A stretch of 13,678 nt of DNA, taken from the NCBI GenBank assembly GCA_964408735.1, contig CAYPAX010000117.1:1-13678 (forward strand), given 5' to 3'. Positions 1 through 7,120 of this stretch are shown here, piece after piece; the stretch's first letter is position 1, and every line of letters begins with the position of its first letter. The position numbers were made by a program, and so were the translations under genes. Under the pieces are notes generated by a model that saw nothing but the letters and a program-made list of their open reading frames with translations, did not search any database and was not told the DNA's origin. This DNA is from UBA7887 sp964408735. Its GTDB lineage: Bacteria > Pseudomonadota > Alphaproteobacteria > UBA7887.

Positions 1-53
1 GGAATACACCTTAACTAGGCCGCCAACCTGTCCAACAATGTGGGACCACCTCA
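1..53. mobile_element. Possible terminal end of an IS3-family insertion sequence (partial, cut by window edge)
   Basis: Read on the minus strand from base 53 leftward, the sequence begins TGAGGTGGTCCC and continues through TTGTTGGACAGG. This resembles the tips of IS3-family (IS150-like) elements, which begin with TG, carry a GGACA-type block about 20 bases in, and end with CA on the other strand (CA here at 52-53). A short open frame on the plus strand ends in TAG at 16-18, which could be the last codons of a transposase, but too little is visible to say. The call rests on remembered resemblance only. No second inverted repeat, target duplication or transposase is in the window. Bases 54-101, between this end and the ModE-like gene, hold nothing I can identify. 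Confidence 0.3.
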
Positions 54-101
54 TTGCAGGCCGGAGCCCCGTCGCTTCCGATAGATGCCCTCATCCTACC
101 C

Positions 102-476
102 CTACTCTTCGTCGTCCGCCTCCGGCATATCCTCCGCCAGAAGCGCCGAAAAGTCGTGGATCTGCTCGCTGACGCTGTCGATGGCGGTACGTTCCATGGT
201 GTCGTAGCGCGCCAGCACCTCTTCGCCGAGCGCCGTCACTTGCGCGCCGCCGCCGCCGCGGCCGCCGGGGTTGGCTTCGACGACGGGGGAGCGGAAGCAG
301 CGGTTCATGGTGTCGCAGAGCAGCCAGGCGCGGCGGTAGGACATGCCGAGCTCGCGCGCTGCCGCCGAGATGGAGCCGGTCTCGCCGATGGCCCTGAGCA
401 GCGCGACCTTGCCCGGTCCGACCGCAATCTCCGGGCCGAAGAGAAGTCGCAGGCGAAGCTTGCGCTGCCCGCCCAT
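102..476 (-). CDS. ModE-like winged helix-turn-helix transcriptional regulator, DNA-binding domain only
   Basis: This 124-residue protein matches the N-terminal DNA-binding domain of the molybdate regulator ModE (LysR-like winged helix). A helix-turn-helix lies at about residues 33-52 (SISAAARELGMSYRRAW), followed by the family's glycine-rich wing near 68-80 (NPGGRGGGGAQVT). Full ModE has two further molybdate-binding (TOBE/Mop) domains, which are absent, so effector binding cannot be assumed. Stand-alone ModE N-terminal proteins are common in proteobacteria and are often simply annotated as LysR-like or ModE-family regulators. The C-terminus is acidic (EADDEE). The ATG lies 3 bases after the stop of the DUF192 gene and has only a weak ribosome binding site, so it is probably read by coupling as the last gene of a three-gene unit. 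No molybdate transport genes are in the window and the target is unknown. Confidence 0.85.
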   Translation of the reverse strand: MGGQRKLRLRLLFGPEIAVGPGKVALLRAIGETGSISAAARELGMSYRRAWLLCDTMNRCFRSPVVEANPGGRGGGGAQVTALGEEVLARYDTMERTAIDSVSEQIHDFSALLAEDMPEADDEE

Positions 477-479
477 GGC

Positions 480-932
480 TTAACGCTCGAAGGTCGAGTG
501 GATGACTTTGTCGCCAGGCACGATGCCGAGTTGTTCCGCCCTGCCGCCCTTGATCTCGATGACGGCGCGCGCGGGGCCGCCGGAGCTGATGGTCTCGAGC
601 GACAGCGGCGTCGTCCAGCGCGCGATGCGGGTGATGGTGCCGTGGGCATCGACGAACAGCATGTCGAGCGGGATCAGGGTGTTCTTCATCCACATGGCGA
701 TGGGGCCGGTGCGGCCGAAGTCGAACAGCATGCCGGCATTGTCGGCAAGCTCGCTGCGGAACATCAGCCCGCGCGCCATCTGGCGGTCGCCTTCGGCCAG
801 CTCGATCTCGAAATGGTGGCGCGTCTGGGTCGCGGCGCTTTCGATCCAGAGCTCGTCGCGGGGGAAGACCAGATCCTCGGCGGCGGCCGGCGCCGCCAGC
901 AGGATGAGTGCGACGACGAACAGATGCCTCAT
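480..932 (-). CDS. Exported DUF192 domain protein
   Basis: The 150-residue product has an N-terminal signal peptide (residues 1-19, hydrophobic core FVVALILLAAPAAA, likely cut before ED) and then a complete DUF192 domain. Family hallmarks are visible: MARGLMFRSEL (about 52-62), GPIAMWMKNTLIPLDMLFVD (about 76-95) with the signature WMKNT, and a C-terminal IEIKGG...LGIVPGD segment. The biochemical role of DUF192 is not established; the proteins are small, beta-rich and usually periplasmic. The ATG overlaps the TGA of the upstream WD40 gene by 4 bp (ATGA at 932-929), so the two are very probably co-translated. Length and domain are normal for the family. Confidence 0.9.
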   Translation of the reverse strand: MRHLFVVALILLAAPAAAEDLVFPRDELWIESAATQTRHHFEIELAEGDRQMARGLMFRSELADNAGMLFDFGRTGPIAMWMKNTLIPLDMLFVDAHGTITRIARWTTPLSLETISSGGPARAVIEIKGGRAEQLGIVPGDKVIHSTFER

Positions 933-1990
933 GGCTGGCCGTCCTCCAATTCGCGGAAATCGAATATGGCCACGTCCTTCTCGCCGGCCGCCGCCAGCCT
1001 GGTGCCGTCGGGCGACCAGGATATCGCCAATGTGGCCGTGTCGGTGGCGTGGCGGACCAGGCGCTCGGCACCGCTCCCGAGCTCGGCGAGAAGCACGCAG
1101 CCGTCGTCATAGGCCGCGGCAACAAGCTCATGGTGTGGATGGCAGGCGATGGCGCTGACGTGGCGGCCGCTCATGGGCGCAAGCTGGGCCGGGGCGTGCC
1201 AGCCGCGCTTGCCGGGCTCGTGGTCGGGGCGCCAGCAGAGCAGGCCGCCCTCGCCGTCGCCGATGAGGGCGTTGCCGGCGCTGTTCCAGGCCAGGCGGTT
1301 GGCGCGGCCGAGCAGGGTCGCCGGCTCGCACTCGGTGTCGAGGCGCCAGCAGGTGGTGGTGGCGGCCTCCGTGCCGGCGGCGAGGCGGCTGCCGTCGCGG
1401 GACCAGGCGAGGTTGTGCACGGCATTGCAGCCGAGGCGTTGCGGCACTGTGTTGTCTCTTGGTCGCCAGAGCAGCACCGAGTCCGCGCAGCCTATGGCAA
1501 TGGTTTGTGCATCCGGAGACAAGGCCACGGTGTTGACCGACGGCACTTCGATATGCGCGATCTCGCGGCCGGCGGCGTCGAGCAGCCAGGCGCCGCCCGG
1601 CGTCGCCACGGCAAAGCGGCCGGCGGCGCCATCCAATGCCAGGGCGCCCTGGCCTTCGGCGCGGGGCTCGTAAAGCTCGGCCGCGAAGCCGCCGCCGTCG
1701 ATCATCACCGCGCGGCCGTCCGCGCCGAGGCTGGCGACCTCGCCGCCGTCTCCCGAAGCCAGGGCGCGCACCGCGCCGTCGTGGATGGCCTCGCCGATCA
1801 TGCGCCGCGAGTCGTAGCGGTTGAGCATGACCAGGCGCACGCTGCCGTCGACAAAACCGAAAGCGGCGTGTTCGCCGTCGCCGGTGAACGCGGTCGCCGT
1901 CGCGGCGCAGCCGACCTGCCAGCGGGTCAAGCCCACCCCCGGCGCGTTGGCCGCTTCCGGCCAGCCCAATGCCAGCGCCGCGAGCGCCAT
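929..1990 (-). CDS. WD40-repeat beta-propeller protein
   Basis: The 353-residue protein is made almost wholly of WD40-type blades. Recurring units include NTVALSPDAQTIAIGCADSVLLW, NLAWSRDGSRLAAGTEAATTTCW, RLAWNSAGNALIGDGEGGLLCW and AISWSPDGTRLAAAGEKDVAIFDF. About seven or eight blades can be counted, enough for a closed propeller. WD40 propellers are binding scaffolds; no catalytic domain is present and the partner is unknown. The first residues (MALAALALGWPEAANA) look like a short signal peptide without the usual positive charge, so export is possible but unproven. The ATG is the only good start: a GGAGG-like site lies about 8 bases upstream and an in-frame TAG stop lies seven codons upstream. 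The 3' end overlaps the DUF192 start by 4 bp. The gene appears to head a unit with the DUF192 and ModE-like genes. Confidence 0.82.
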   Translation of the reverse strand: MALAALALGWPEAANAPGVGLTRWQVGCAATATAFTGDGEHAAFGFVDGSVRLVMLNRYDSRRMIGEAIHDGAVRALASGDGGEVASLGADGRAVMIDGGGFAAELYEPRAEGQGALALDGAAGRFAVATPGGAWLLDAAGREIAHIEVPSVNTVALSPDAQTIAIGCADSVLLWRPRDNTVPQRLGCNAVHNLAWSRDGSRLAAGTEAATTTCWRLDTECEPATLLGRANRLAWNSAGNALIGDGEGGLLCWRPDHEPGKRGWHAPAQLAPMSGRHVSAIACHPHHELVAAAYDDGCVLLAELGSGAERLVRHATDTATLAISWSPDGTRLAAAGEKDVAIFDFRELEDGQP

Positions 1991-2079
1991 CAGCCGCCCC
2001 CCTCCGACCTATGCCCGATCTTGCATTTTCGCATCATGCCCAATAGGGGAACAGACCCGGCCGCCGGACGCAAGAGCCG
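1991..2079. other. Intergenic gap between the metC-like gene and the WD40 gene
   Basis: These 89 bases separate two minus-strand genes and are the longest gap inside the minus-strand array. A promoter for the WD40/DUF192/ModE-like unit would be expected here, but I see no convincing -35/-10 pair. A GC-rich near-palindrome (about 2057-2067, CCGG-CCG-CCGG) has no T-tract on the minus strand and is not a clear terminator. Read-through from the metC-like gene is therefore possible. Confidence 0.5.
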
Positions 2080-3252
2080 TTAGCGCGCGGCGCTTAGTCG
2101 CGCCAGGCCGGCTTCGAGATCGGCGACCAGATCGTCCACGTCTTCCAGCCCGGCATGGATGCGCAAGGCCGGGCCGTCGTCGGACCAGGTGGTGGCCGTG
2201 CGGTGACGGTGCGGCTTGGTGGGAATGATCAGACTTTCGTAGCCGCCCCAGGAATAGCCCATGGCGAACAGATCCATGTCGTCGAGCATGGCCGCCAGCG
2301 CTTGCCGGGATGCCGGCTTCAGGACCAGGCCGAAGAGGCCGCTGGCGCCGCTGAAGTCGCGCTGCCAGAGCGCATGCCCCGGGTCGTCCGGCAAAGCGGG
2401 ATGCATGACCCGCGCGACCTCGGGCCTCGCTTGCAGCCACTCGGCCAGGGCCAGGCCGGTTTCCATATGGCGCTGCAGGCGTACGCTCAGGGTGCGCATG
2501 CCGCGCTGGGCGAGATAGACATCGTCCGGTCCCGCCGCGGCGCCGAGGTCGAAAGCCGCGGCGCGAACCGCGCGGTGGTGCTCCGCCGTGGTCGTGATGA
2601 CACCAAGCATGGCATCGGAATGGCCGCTGATATATTTCGTTGCCGCCTGGATCGAGACATCCGCGCCAAGCGCGAAGGGATCGCAATAGAGCGGGCTCGC
2701 CCAGGTGTTGTCGCACATCACGACGCAGCCCTTGGCATGGGCGGCCTCGGCGATGGCGGGAAGGTCCTGCACCTCAAAGGTCTCGGAGCCCGGCGATTCG
2801 ACGAACACGAGCTTCGTGTCGGGGCGAATCAGCGCGCCGATCCCGGCGCCGATCAGGGGATCGTAATAGGTGGTCTCGACACCGAAGCGCGTAAGAAATC
2901 CGTCGCAGAAGGCCCGCGTCGGCCCATAGGCCGTGTCCACCATCAGCAGATGGTCGCCTCTTTTCACGAACGCGGTCAGTGCCGCCACCAATGCCGCCTT
3001 GCCCGATCCGAACAGCACGGCACGGTCGCCGCCCTCGACCGCCGCCACGGCTTCTTCCAGCGCAAAGTGGGTCGGTGTGCCGTAGCGGCCGTAATAGGTG
3101 ACGCCGGCATCGAAGCGTTTGCGCTGCGTCTCTTCTAGCGCCGCGAGGGTGGGATAGGTGATGGTCGAGGCGTGGTAGACGGGCGGGTTGACCACCCCGT
3201 GGTTCTTGTCCGGTGCGCGCCCGGCGCCGATCAGAACCGTATCCTTTTTCAT
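2080..3252 (-). CDS. metC: Cystathionine beta-lyase-type PLP enzyme (Cys/Met metabolism family)
   Basis: The 390-residue product is a full-length Cys/Met metabolism PLP-dependent enzyme. The pyridoxal phosphate lysine is in IQAATKYISGHSD (Lys about 206), the cofactor aspartate is in CDNTWASPLY (about 180-189), and the YYGRYGTPT segment (about 53-61) and FGSGKAA cofactor-binding loop (about 81-87) are present. The TKYISGHSD form and the late motif GYSWGGYESL are typical of MetC-type cystathionine beta-lyases, which split cystathionine to homocysteine, pyruvate and ammonia in methionine synthesis. Related lyases act on other cysteine conjugates, so exact substrate specificity is inferred. I chose the ATG at 3252, one base after the stop of the upstream gene with a GAAGA-type site before it, over a TTG 21 bases earlier that would overlap that gene. 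It closes the sulfur block. Confidence 0.9.
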   Translation of the reverse strand: MKKDTVLIGAGRAPDKNHGVVNPPVYHASTITYPTLAALEETQRKRFDAGVTYYGRYGTPTHFALEEAVAAVEGGDRAVLFGSGKAALVAALTAFVKRGDHLLMVDTAYGPTRAFCDGFLTRFGVETTYYDPLIGAGIGALIRPDTKLVFVESPGSETFEVQDLPAIAEAAHAKGCVVMCDNTWASPLYCDPFALGADVSIQAATKYISGHSDAMLGVITTTAEHHRAVRAAAFDLGAAAGPDDVYLAQRGMRTLSVRLQRHMETGLALAEWLQARPEVARVMHPALPDDPGHALWQRDFSGASGLFGLVLKPASRQALAAMLDDMDLFAMGYSWGGYESLIIPTKPHRHRTATTWSDDGPALRIHAGLEDVDDLVADLEAGLARLSAAR

Positions 3253-3253
3253 G

Positions 3254-3604
3254 TCACGCGTCTTCTTCGACAATCTTCGCCTTGGTCGCCTGGATCACGG
3301 GCCAGAAATCATAGCCCGCATAGACCTCGCTCTTGAAGGTGGTGTAGCTGCCGGATTCCAGCGCCCGGTTGACCTCGCGCACCTTGGCGGGCGGTACCAT
3401 CAGGGTCACCACGTGGCCGAAGCTCATGAGCTGATACCAGCTCTTTACTTCCACGCCCTCGGGCGGAAAGTTCTTGAAGAAGTCGTTCTTGCGCAGATTG
3501 GCGCCCATCTCGTCGAGGGTGAGCTGCTGCGTGTGCTTGAGAAAGATGTGCAGCATCACGCGTTCGCTGTCGGATGTGATCGCTCCCGGATCCTGATCCG
3601 CCAT
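3254..3604 (-). CDS. Small conserved-looking protein of unknown function between sseA and metC
   Basis: I do not recognise this 116-residue family. There is no signal peptide or membrane segment, so it should be cytoplasmic. The order of predicted elements (strand VMLHIFLKH, helix TLDEMGANLRKNDFFKNF, strand VKSWYQLMSFGHVVTLMVP, helix AKVREVNRALESG, strand TTFKSEVYAGYDF, helix VIQATKAKIVEE) suggests a small ferredoxin-like alpha+beta fold of the dimeric alpha/beta-barrel kind; this is an inference from pattern only. The sequence is rich in aromatics around FWP and SWYQ, with a conserved-looking histidine in MSFGHVV. The ATG shares one base with the TAA of sseA (TAATG), and the stop lies one base before the metC-like ATG, so it is tightly embedded in a sulfur amino-acid operon and may serve that pathway. 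A longer in-frame start inside sseA is unlikely. Confidence 0.7.
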   Translation of the reverse strand: MADQDPGAITSDSERVMLHIFLKHTQQLTLDEMGANLRKNDFFKNFPPEGVEVKSWYQLMSFGHVVTLMVPPAKVREVNRALESGSYTTFKSEVYAGYDFWPVIQATKAKIVEEDA

Positions 3605-4464
3605 TAGGCCTCTCCCTGGTCGATGGGTGTGTCCTCGCGCCCGCCCCATTCGGTCCACGAGCCGTCATAGACGGCGACGTCGGTCTTGCCGATGAGATAG
3701 AGGCCGAGCGCCAGGATGCAGGCGGTAACGCCGCTGCCGCAACTGGTGACGATGGGGCCGTTGCGGTCGATGCCGCTTGCGTCATAGAGCGCCTGCAAGG
3801 CGTCCGCGGGCTTCATGGTCTTGGTCTCGGCGTCGTAGAGCGTCGGAAACGGCAAATTGTAGGAGCCCGGAACGCGGCCGCCGCGCAGGCCCGCGCGCGG
3901 CTCGGGCTCGCTGCCTGTGAAACGGCCGGCGCTGCGGGCATCGAGCACCTGTTCGCGCTGGCTCTTCACATTGCCCAAAATCTGGCCGACATCGCGCACC
4001 AGCATATCGTTGCGGCGGGCGGTGAGATGCCGCTCCTGGGGAAAGACCTTCTCGGCATCGACCGGGCGCTCCTCGGCCAGCCACTTGGGCAGGCCGCCGT
4101 CGAGCACCGCCACGTCTTCGTGGCCGAAAACCCGGAAGGTCCACCAGGCCCGCGCCGCACTTCCCATGCCCGTAGTGTCGTAGACGATGACCCGCACGCC
4201 GTCGCCAAGGCCGAGGGCGCGCATGCGGCTGGCGAACTTGGCAGGGTCCGGCAGCATATGCGGCAGGTCCGACGCCGTATCGGCGATCTCGTCGATATCG
4301 AAAAACACCGCACCGGGAATGTGCTGCGCGTCATACTCCGCGCGCGGATCGCGCTCAAGCTGCGGCATGTGCCACGAGCCATCCACCACGCGCACATCCG
4401 GCGCCTCGAGATGTCCCGCCAGCCATTCGGTCGAGACAAGCGCGTCGGGGTTGGCGTAGTCCAT
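3604..4464 (-). CDS. sseA: 3-mercaptopyruvate sulfurtransferase (two-domain rhodanese)
   Basis: The 286-residue protein has two tandem rhodanese domains. The N-terminal inactive domain (about 8-135) carries HIPGAVFFDIDEIAD, and the C-terminal catalytic domain (about 165-280) has the active-site loop CGSGVTAC starting at Cys 242. The CG-S/T-GVTA loop is that of 3-mercaptopyruvate sulfurtransferase rather than thiosulfate sulfurtransferase (CRKGVT type). It moves sulfur from 3-mercaptopyruvate to thiol or cyanide acceptors, linking cysteine breakdown to sulfur transfer. The start at MDYANPD fits the usual N-terminus; an upstream extension would run into the preceding gene. It starts 10 bases after the alaX stop and shares one base with the small downstream gene, placing it in an operon with cysteine synthase and the MetC-like lyase. 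Confidence 0.93.
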   Translation of the reverse strand: MDYANPDALVSTEWLAGHLEAPDVRVVDGSWHMPQLERDPRAEYDAQHIPGAVFFDIDEIADTASDLPHMLPDPAKFASRMRALGLGDGVRVIVYDTTGMGSAARAWWTFRVFGHEDVAVLDGGLPKWLAEERPVDAEKVFPQERHLTARRNDMLVRDVGQILGNVKSQREQVLDARSAGRFTGSEPEPRAGLRGGRVPGSYNLPFPTLYDAETKTMKPADALQALYDASGIDRNGPIVTSCGSGVTACILALGLYLIGKTDVAVYDGSWTEWGGREDTPIDQGEA

Positions 4465-4474
4465 GGGTGTATTC

Positions 4475-5188
4475 CTATCGTTCGTCGTCAACCAGCAGCA
4501 CATTGATGCGGCGGTTGTGGCGGCCTTTGTTTTCGATCTTGCCGATGCGCACCTGGCCGATCTCGCCGGTGCGGGCGACGTGGGTGCCGCCGCAGGCTTG
4601 CAGGTCGACGCCGGCGACCTCGATCAGGCGCACCTGGCCGGCGTCGCGCGGCGGGGCCACCGACATGGTCTTGACCAACTCGGGTTGAGCTTCGAGTTCG
4701 GCATCGCTGATCCAGCGGGCGCTGACCGGGTGGTCCTCGGCGATCAGGCGGTTGAGATCCTCGGTGAGCTGGGTCTTGTCGAGTGAGGTGTCGGGCAGAT
4801 CGAAGTCGAGACGGCTCTTCTCCAGGCCGACACTGCCGCCGGTCACGGCGCCGTCGACCAGGGATGACAGGAGATGCAGGGCGCTGTGGGAGCGCATCAG
4901 TCTGTGCCGGCGCGGCCAGTCGATGCTCGCGGTGACGGTATCGCCGACATCCGGCAGGGCTGAGCCATCGGCGGGAACATGCAGGATGTCGTCGCCGTCC
5001 TTCACCGTATCGGTGATCTCGATTCGGCTGCCGTCCGCGCGCTCCAACCATCCCATATCACCCGGCTGGCCGCCGCCGCGGGCATAGAAGACGGTGCGGT
5101 CGAGGCGAATGCCGCGCGCGTCGGCGCCGGTCACGCGGGCTTCGCAGCTTTGTGCATAGGCGTCGTCGCGGAAGACCGGCTCGGTCAT
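4475..5188 (-). CDS. alaX: Free-standing alanyl-tRNA editing protein, AlaX type
   Basis: This 237-residue protein matches the editing domain of alanyl-tRNA synthetase as a separate protein. Zinc ligands are clear: HSALH (101-105) and CGGTH (199-203). The N-terminal glycine motif ARGGGQPGDMG (about 36-46) places it with the longer AlaX form (AlaX-M/II). Such proteins hydrolyse serine (and in some cases glycine) wrongly attached to tRNA-Ala. The ATG at 5188 has the family's normal N-terminus (an acidic xDAY stretch). It starts only 5 bases after the cysteine synthase stop and is followed 10 bases later by sseA. Its place among cysteine and methionine genes is notable, since serine-derived metabolites feed cysteine synthase, but a functional link is only a guess. 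Confidence 0.92.
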   Translation of the reverse strand: MTEPVFRDDAYAQSCEARVTGADARGIRLDRTVFYARGGGQPGDMGWLERADGSRIEITDTVKDGDDILHVPADGSALPDVGDTVTASIDWPRRHRLMRSHSALHLLSSLVDGAVTGGSVGLEKSRLDFDLPDTSLDKTQLTEDLNRLIAEDHPVSARWISDAELEAQPELVKTMSVAPPRDAGQVRLIEVAGVDLQACGGTHVARTGEIGQVRIGKIENKGRHNRRINVLLVDDER

Positions 5189-5193
5189 GGCGG

Positions 5194-6195
5194 CTAGCCC
5201 ATCCAGTTCGGGACCGGCAGGTCCTTCGAGCGCAGGAAGTCCGGGTTGAAGAGCTTGCTGGCGTAGCGGTCGCCATAGTCGCAAAGCACGGTGACGATGG
5301 TGTGCCCCGGCCCCATGGCTTGTCCCATCTTGATGGCGCCCGCGATATTGATGCCGGTGGAGCCGCCGAGCACCAGCCCTTCGCCTTTGATCATGGCGAA
5401 TATCTCCGTCAGGGCTTCCGTATCAGTAACCTGCTGGGCGTCGTCTATGGGCGCGCCTTCGAGATTGGCGGTAATCCGCCCTTGGCCGATGCCCTCCGTC
5501 ACCGAGTCGCCCTCGATGACCGGCGCGCCGGGCTTGTAGAGCTCGTAGATCTTGGCGCCGAGGGGGTCGGAGGCCCAGATCTGGATGTCCCGATTGCGCT
5601 CCTTCAAGGCGATGGCCGCGCCGGCGAGGGTGCCGCCGGTGCCCACCGCGCAGGTGAAGCCGTCGACCCTGCCGTCGGTCTGGCGCCAGATCTCTGGCCC
5701 GGTGCCTTCGACATGGGCTTGGCGGTTGGCGACATTGTCGAACTGGTTGGCCCAGATCGCGCCCGCCGGTTCCGAGCCTGCGATCTCGTCGGCCAGGCGA
5801 CCGGAATACTTCACGTAGTTGTTGGGGTCGGAATAGGGCACGGCGGGGACCAGGCGCAGATCGGCGCCGCACATGCGCAACATGTCCTTTTTTTCCTGGC
5901 TCTGGGTCTCGGGCATGACGATGACCGAGCGATAGCCGAGCGCATTGCCGACCAGCGCCAATCCGATGCCGGTATTTCCTGCCGTACCCTCGACGATCAC
6001 GCCACCGGGCTTGAGCACGCCGCGCCTTTCGGCATCGCGCACGATGAACAGGGCGGCGCGGTCCTTTACCGACTGCCCGGGATTGAGGAATTCGCACTTG
6101 CCGTAAATCTCGCAGCCCGTCAGCTCCGATGCGCGCTTGAGGCGGAGCATCGGCGTGTTGCCGACGAGATCGGTAAAGCCCGGCTTGATGTCCAT
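5194..6195 (-). CDS. cysK: Cysteine synthase (O-acetylserine sulfhydrylase family)
   Basis: The 333-residue product is a fold-type II PLP enzyme of the cysteine synthase / cystathionine beta-synthase family. The PLP lysine is in NPGQSVKDRAA (Lys 44), the substrate loop is EGTAGNTGIG (69-78), and the phosphate-binding loop is VGTGGTLAG (about 197-205). The N-terminal signature VGNTPMLRL is present, and MPETQSQEKKDMLRMCGA is characteristic of the branch usually annotated as cysteine synthase A in alphaproteobacteria. The reaction is O-acetylserine plus sulfide to cysteine. The substrate loop reads TAGN rather than the TSGN of enteric CysK, a variant seen in this branch; a related activity such as cystathionine beta-synthase is possible and, with the MetC-like lyase nearby, would make a transsulfuration pair. 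The ATG is 19 bases after the ABC-2 permease stop, so it may be read with the transporter genes. Confidence 0.88.
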   Translation of the reverse strand: MDIKPGFTDLVGNTPMLRLKRASELTGCEIYGKCEFLNPGQSVKDRAALFIVRDAERRGVLKPGGVIVEGTAGNTGIGLALVGNALGYRSVIVMPETQSQEKKDMLRMCGADLRLVPAVPYSDPNNYVKYSGRLADEIAGSEPAGAIWANQFDNVANRQAHVEGTGPEIWRQTDGRVDGFTCAVGTGGTLAGAAIALKERNRDIQIWASDPLGAKIYELYKPGAPVIEGDSVTEGIGQGRITANLEGAPIDDAQQVTDTEALTEIFAMIKGEGLVLGGSTGINIAGAIKMGQAMGPGHTIVTVLCDYGDRYASKLFNPDFLRSKDLPVPNWMG

Positions 6196-6214
6196 GACTG
6201 TCTCCCGGATGAGC

Positions 6215-7048
6215 TCAGGCCGCTTGCGGGCCGCGTCGCACGAAGCCGCGTTGGGGGTCGTAGCCGTAAATGGCGCCGACCAGGAACGCGACCGTGCAGC
6301 CGCCGACGACGAGCGCACCAAGGCCGTAGAACTGGCCTTCGCCGGCATAGCGCACGAGCTGCACGCCGTATGTGAAGGGGTTGAACTGGGCCACCCACCA
6401 GACCACATCGGCACCGTTCTCCAACAGCCGCCAGAGCGGGAACAGGGCCGGCGAGATGAAGAACATCGGAAAGATGACGAAGTTCATGGTGCCGGCGAAG
6501 TTCTCGAGCTGCTTGATGTGCACCGAAAGCAGCAGCCCGAGCGCGCCCAGCATCATGCCGGTGAGAATCAGCGCCGGCAGGGCGTAGAGCCAGCCCATGG
6601 GATCGGTAAAGGCCACCTGCAAGCCGGTAAACATGTCGAACGGCAGACAGATGAGCAGGAAGGCATAGGCCTGGATCACCGACAGAAAGGTGCCTGAGAG
6701 CAGCTTGGCGGTGAGCAGATACCAGCGCGGCAGGGGCGCGGTGAGCAGCAGCCGCATCATGCCCATCTCGCGGTCGTAGACCATCGAAAGCGACGATTGC
6801 ATGCCGCTGAACAGCAGCACCATGCAGGCGAGGCCCGGCAGGATGTAATACTCGTACACCACATTCTGCTGCGGGTAGGGGTCGCCGGCATCGATGCCGA
6901 AGGTGTTGCGGAAGCCCAGGGCGAAGACGAACAGCCATAGCGCCGGGCGGACAAAGGCTGAGAACAGCCTGCCCTTCTGCTGCAGGAATTTGATCACCTC
7001 GCGCCGGCTCAAGGCGACGAGTGCCGTGACCGCATGGTCGGCTCGCAT
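6215..7048 (-). CDS. ABC-2 type transporter permease of the PQQ-alcohol-dehydrogenase-associated system (PedC-like)
   Basis: The 277-residue protein is an integral membrane ABC-2 permease with about six membrane segments (for example around 33-46, 70-85, 112-135, 152-175, 187-205 and 243-265). It has the family's YDREMGMMRLLLTAPLPRWYLL coupling segment (about 91-112) and SPALFPLWRL...VAQFNPFTYGVQLVR (about 199-233). This closely fits the permease found with PQQ-dependent alcohol oxidation genes (named PedC in Pseudomonas putida; also called alcohol ABC transporter permease). ABC-2 permeases usually export, which sits oddly with a companion periplasmic binding protein. The start ATG has a GGAGAGGA-type site about 10 bases before it. 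The 72-bp gap from the preceding gene is the widest in the transporter block. Substrate unknown. Confidence 0.88.
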   Translation of the reverse strand: MRADHAVTALVALSRREVIKFLQQKGRLFSAFVRPALWLFVFALGFRNTFGIDAGDPYPQQNVVYEYYILPGLACMVLLFSGMQSSLSMVYDREMGMMRLLLTAPLPRWYLLTAKLLSGTFLSVIQAYAFLLICLPFDMFTGLQVAFTDPMGWLYALPALILTGMMLGALGLLLSVHIKQLENFAGTMNFVIFPMFFISPALFPLWRLLENGADVVWWVAQFNPFTYGVQLVRYAGEGQFYGLGALVVGGCTVAFLVGAIYGYDPQRGFVRRGPQAA

Positions 7049-7120
7049 CGTGACGGTGTCCTCTCCCCGAAGTGCCTCTTGCTCTTTATTGTGATTTTCT
7101 AGCGTGCGCGGCGCCTGCCG

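Noticed and set aside
2055..2069. GC-rich near-palindrome after the metC-like gene as a terminator
   Set aside because: The stem is short and imperfect, and no T-run follows on the minus strand.
908..2083. Long plus-strand open frame opposite the WD40 and DUF192 genes
   Set aside because: Low-complexity, Arg/Ala/Gly-rich product with no domain, lying antisense to genes with clear families; expected in GC-rich DNA.
3253..3273. TTG start seven codons upstream of the metC-like ATG
   Set aside because: It would overlap the upstream gene, while the ATG at 3252 sits one base after that gene's stop with a suitable site before it.
5152..6375. Plus-strand open frame of 407 codons opposite cysteine synthase
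   Set aside because: Antisense shadow of cysK and alaX; no recognisable motif or ribosome binding site.
7049..7120. Separate promoter for the ABC-2 permease in the 72-bp gap
   Set aside because: The gap contains an AT-rich patch, but I could not find a -35/-10 pair good enough to report.
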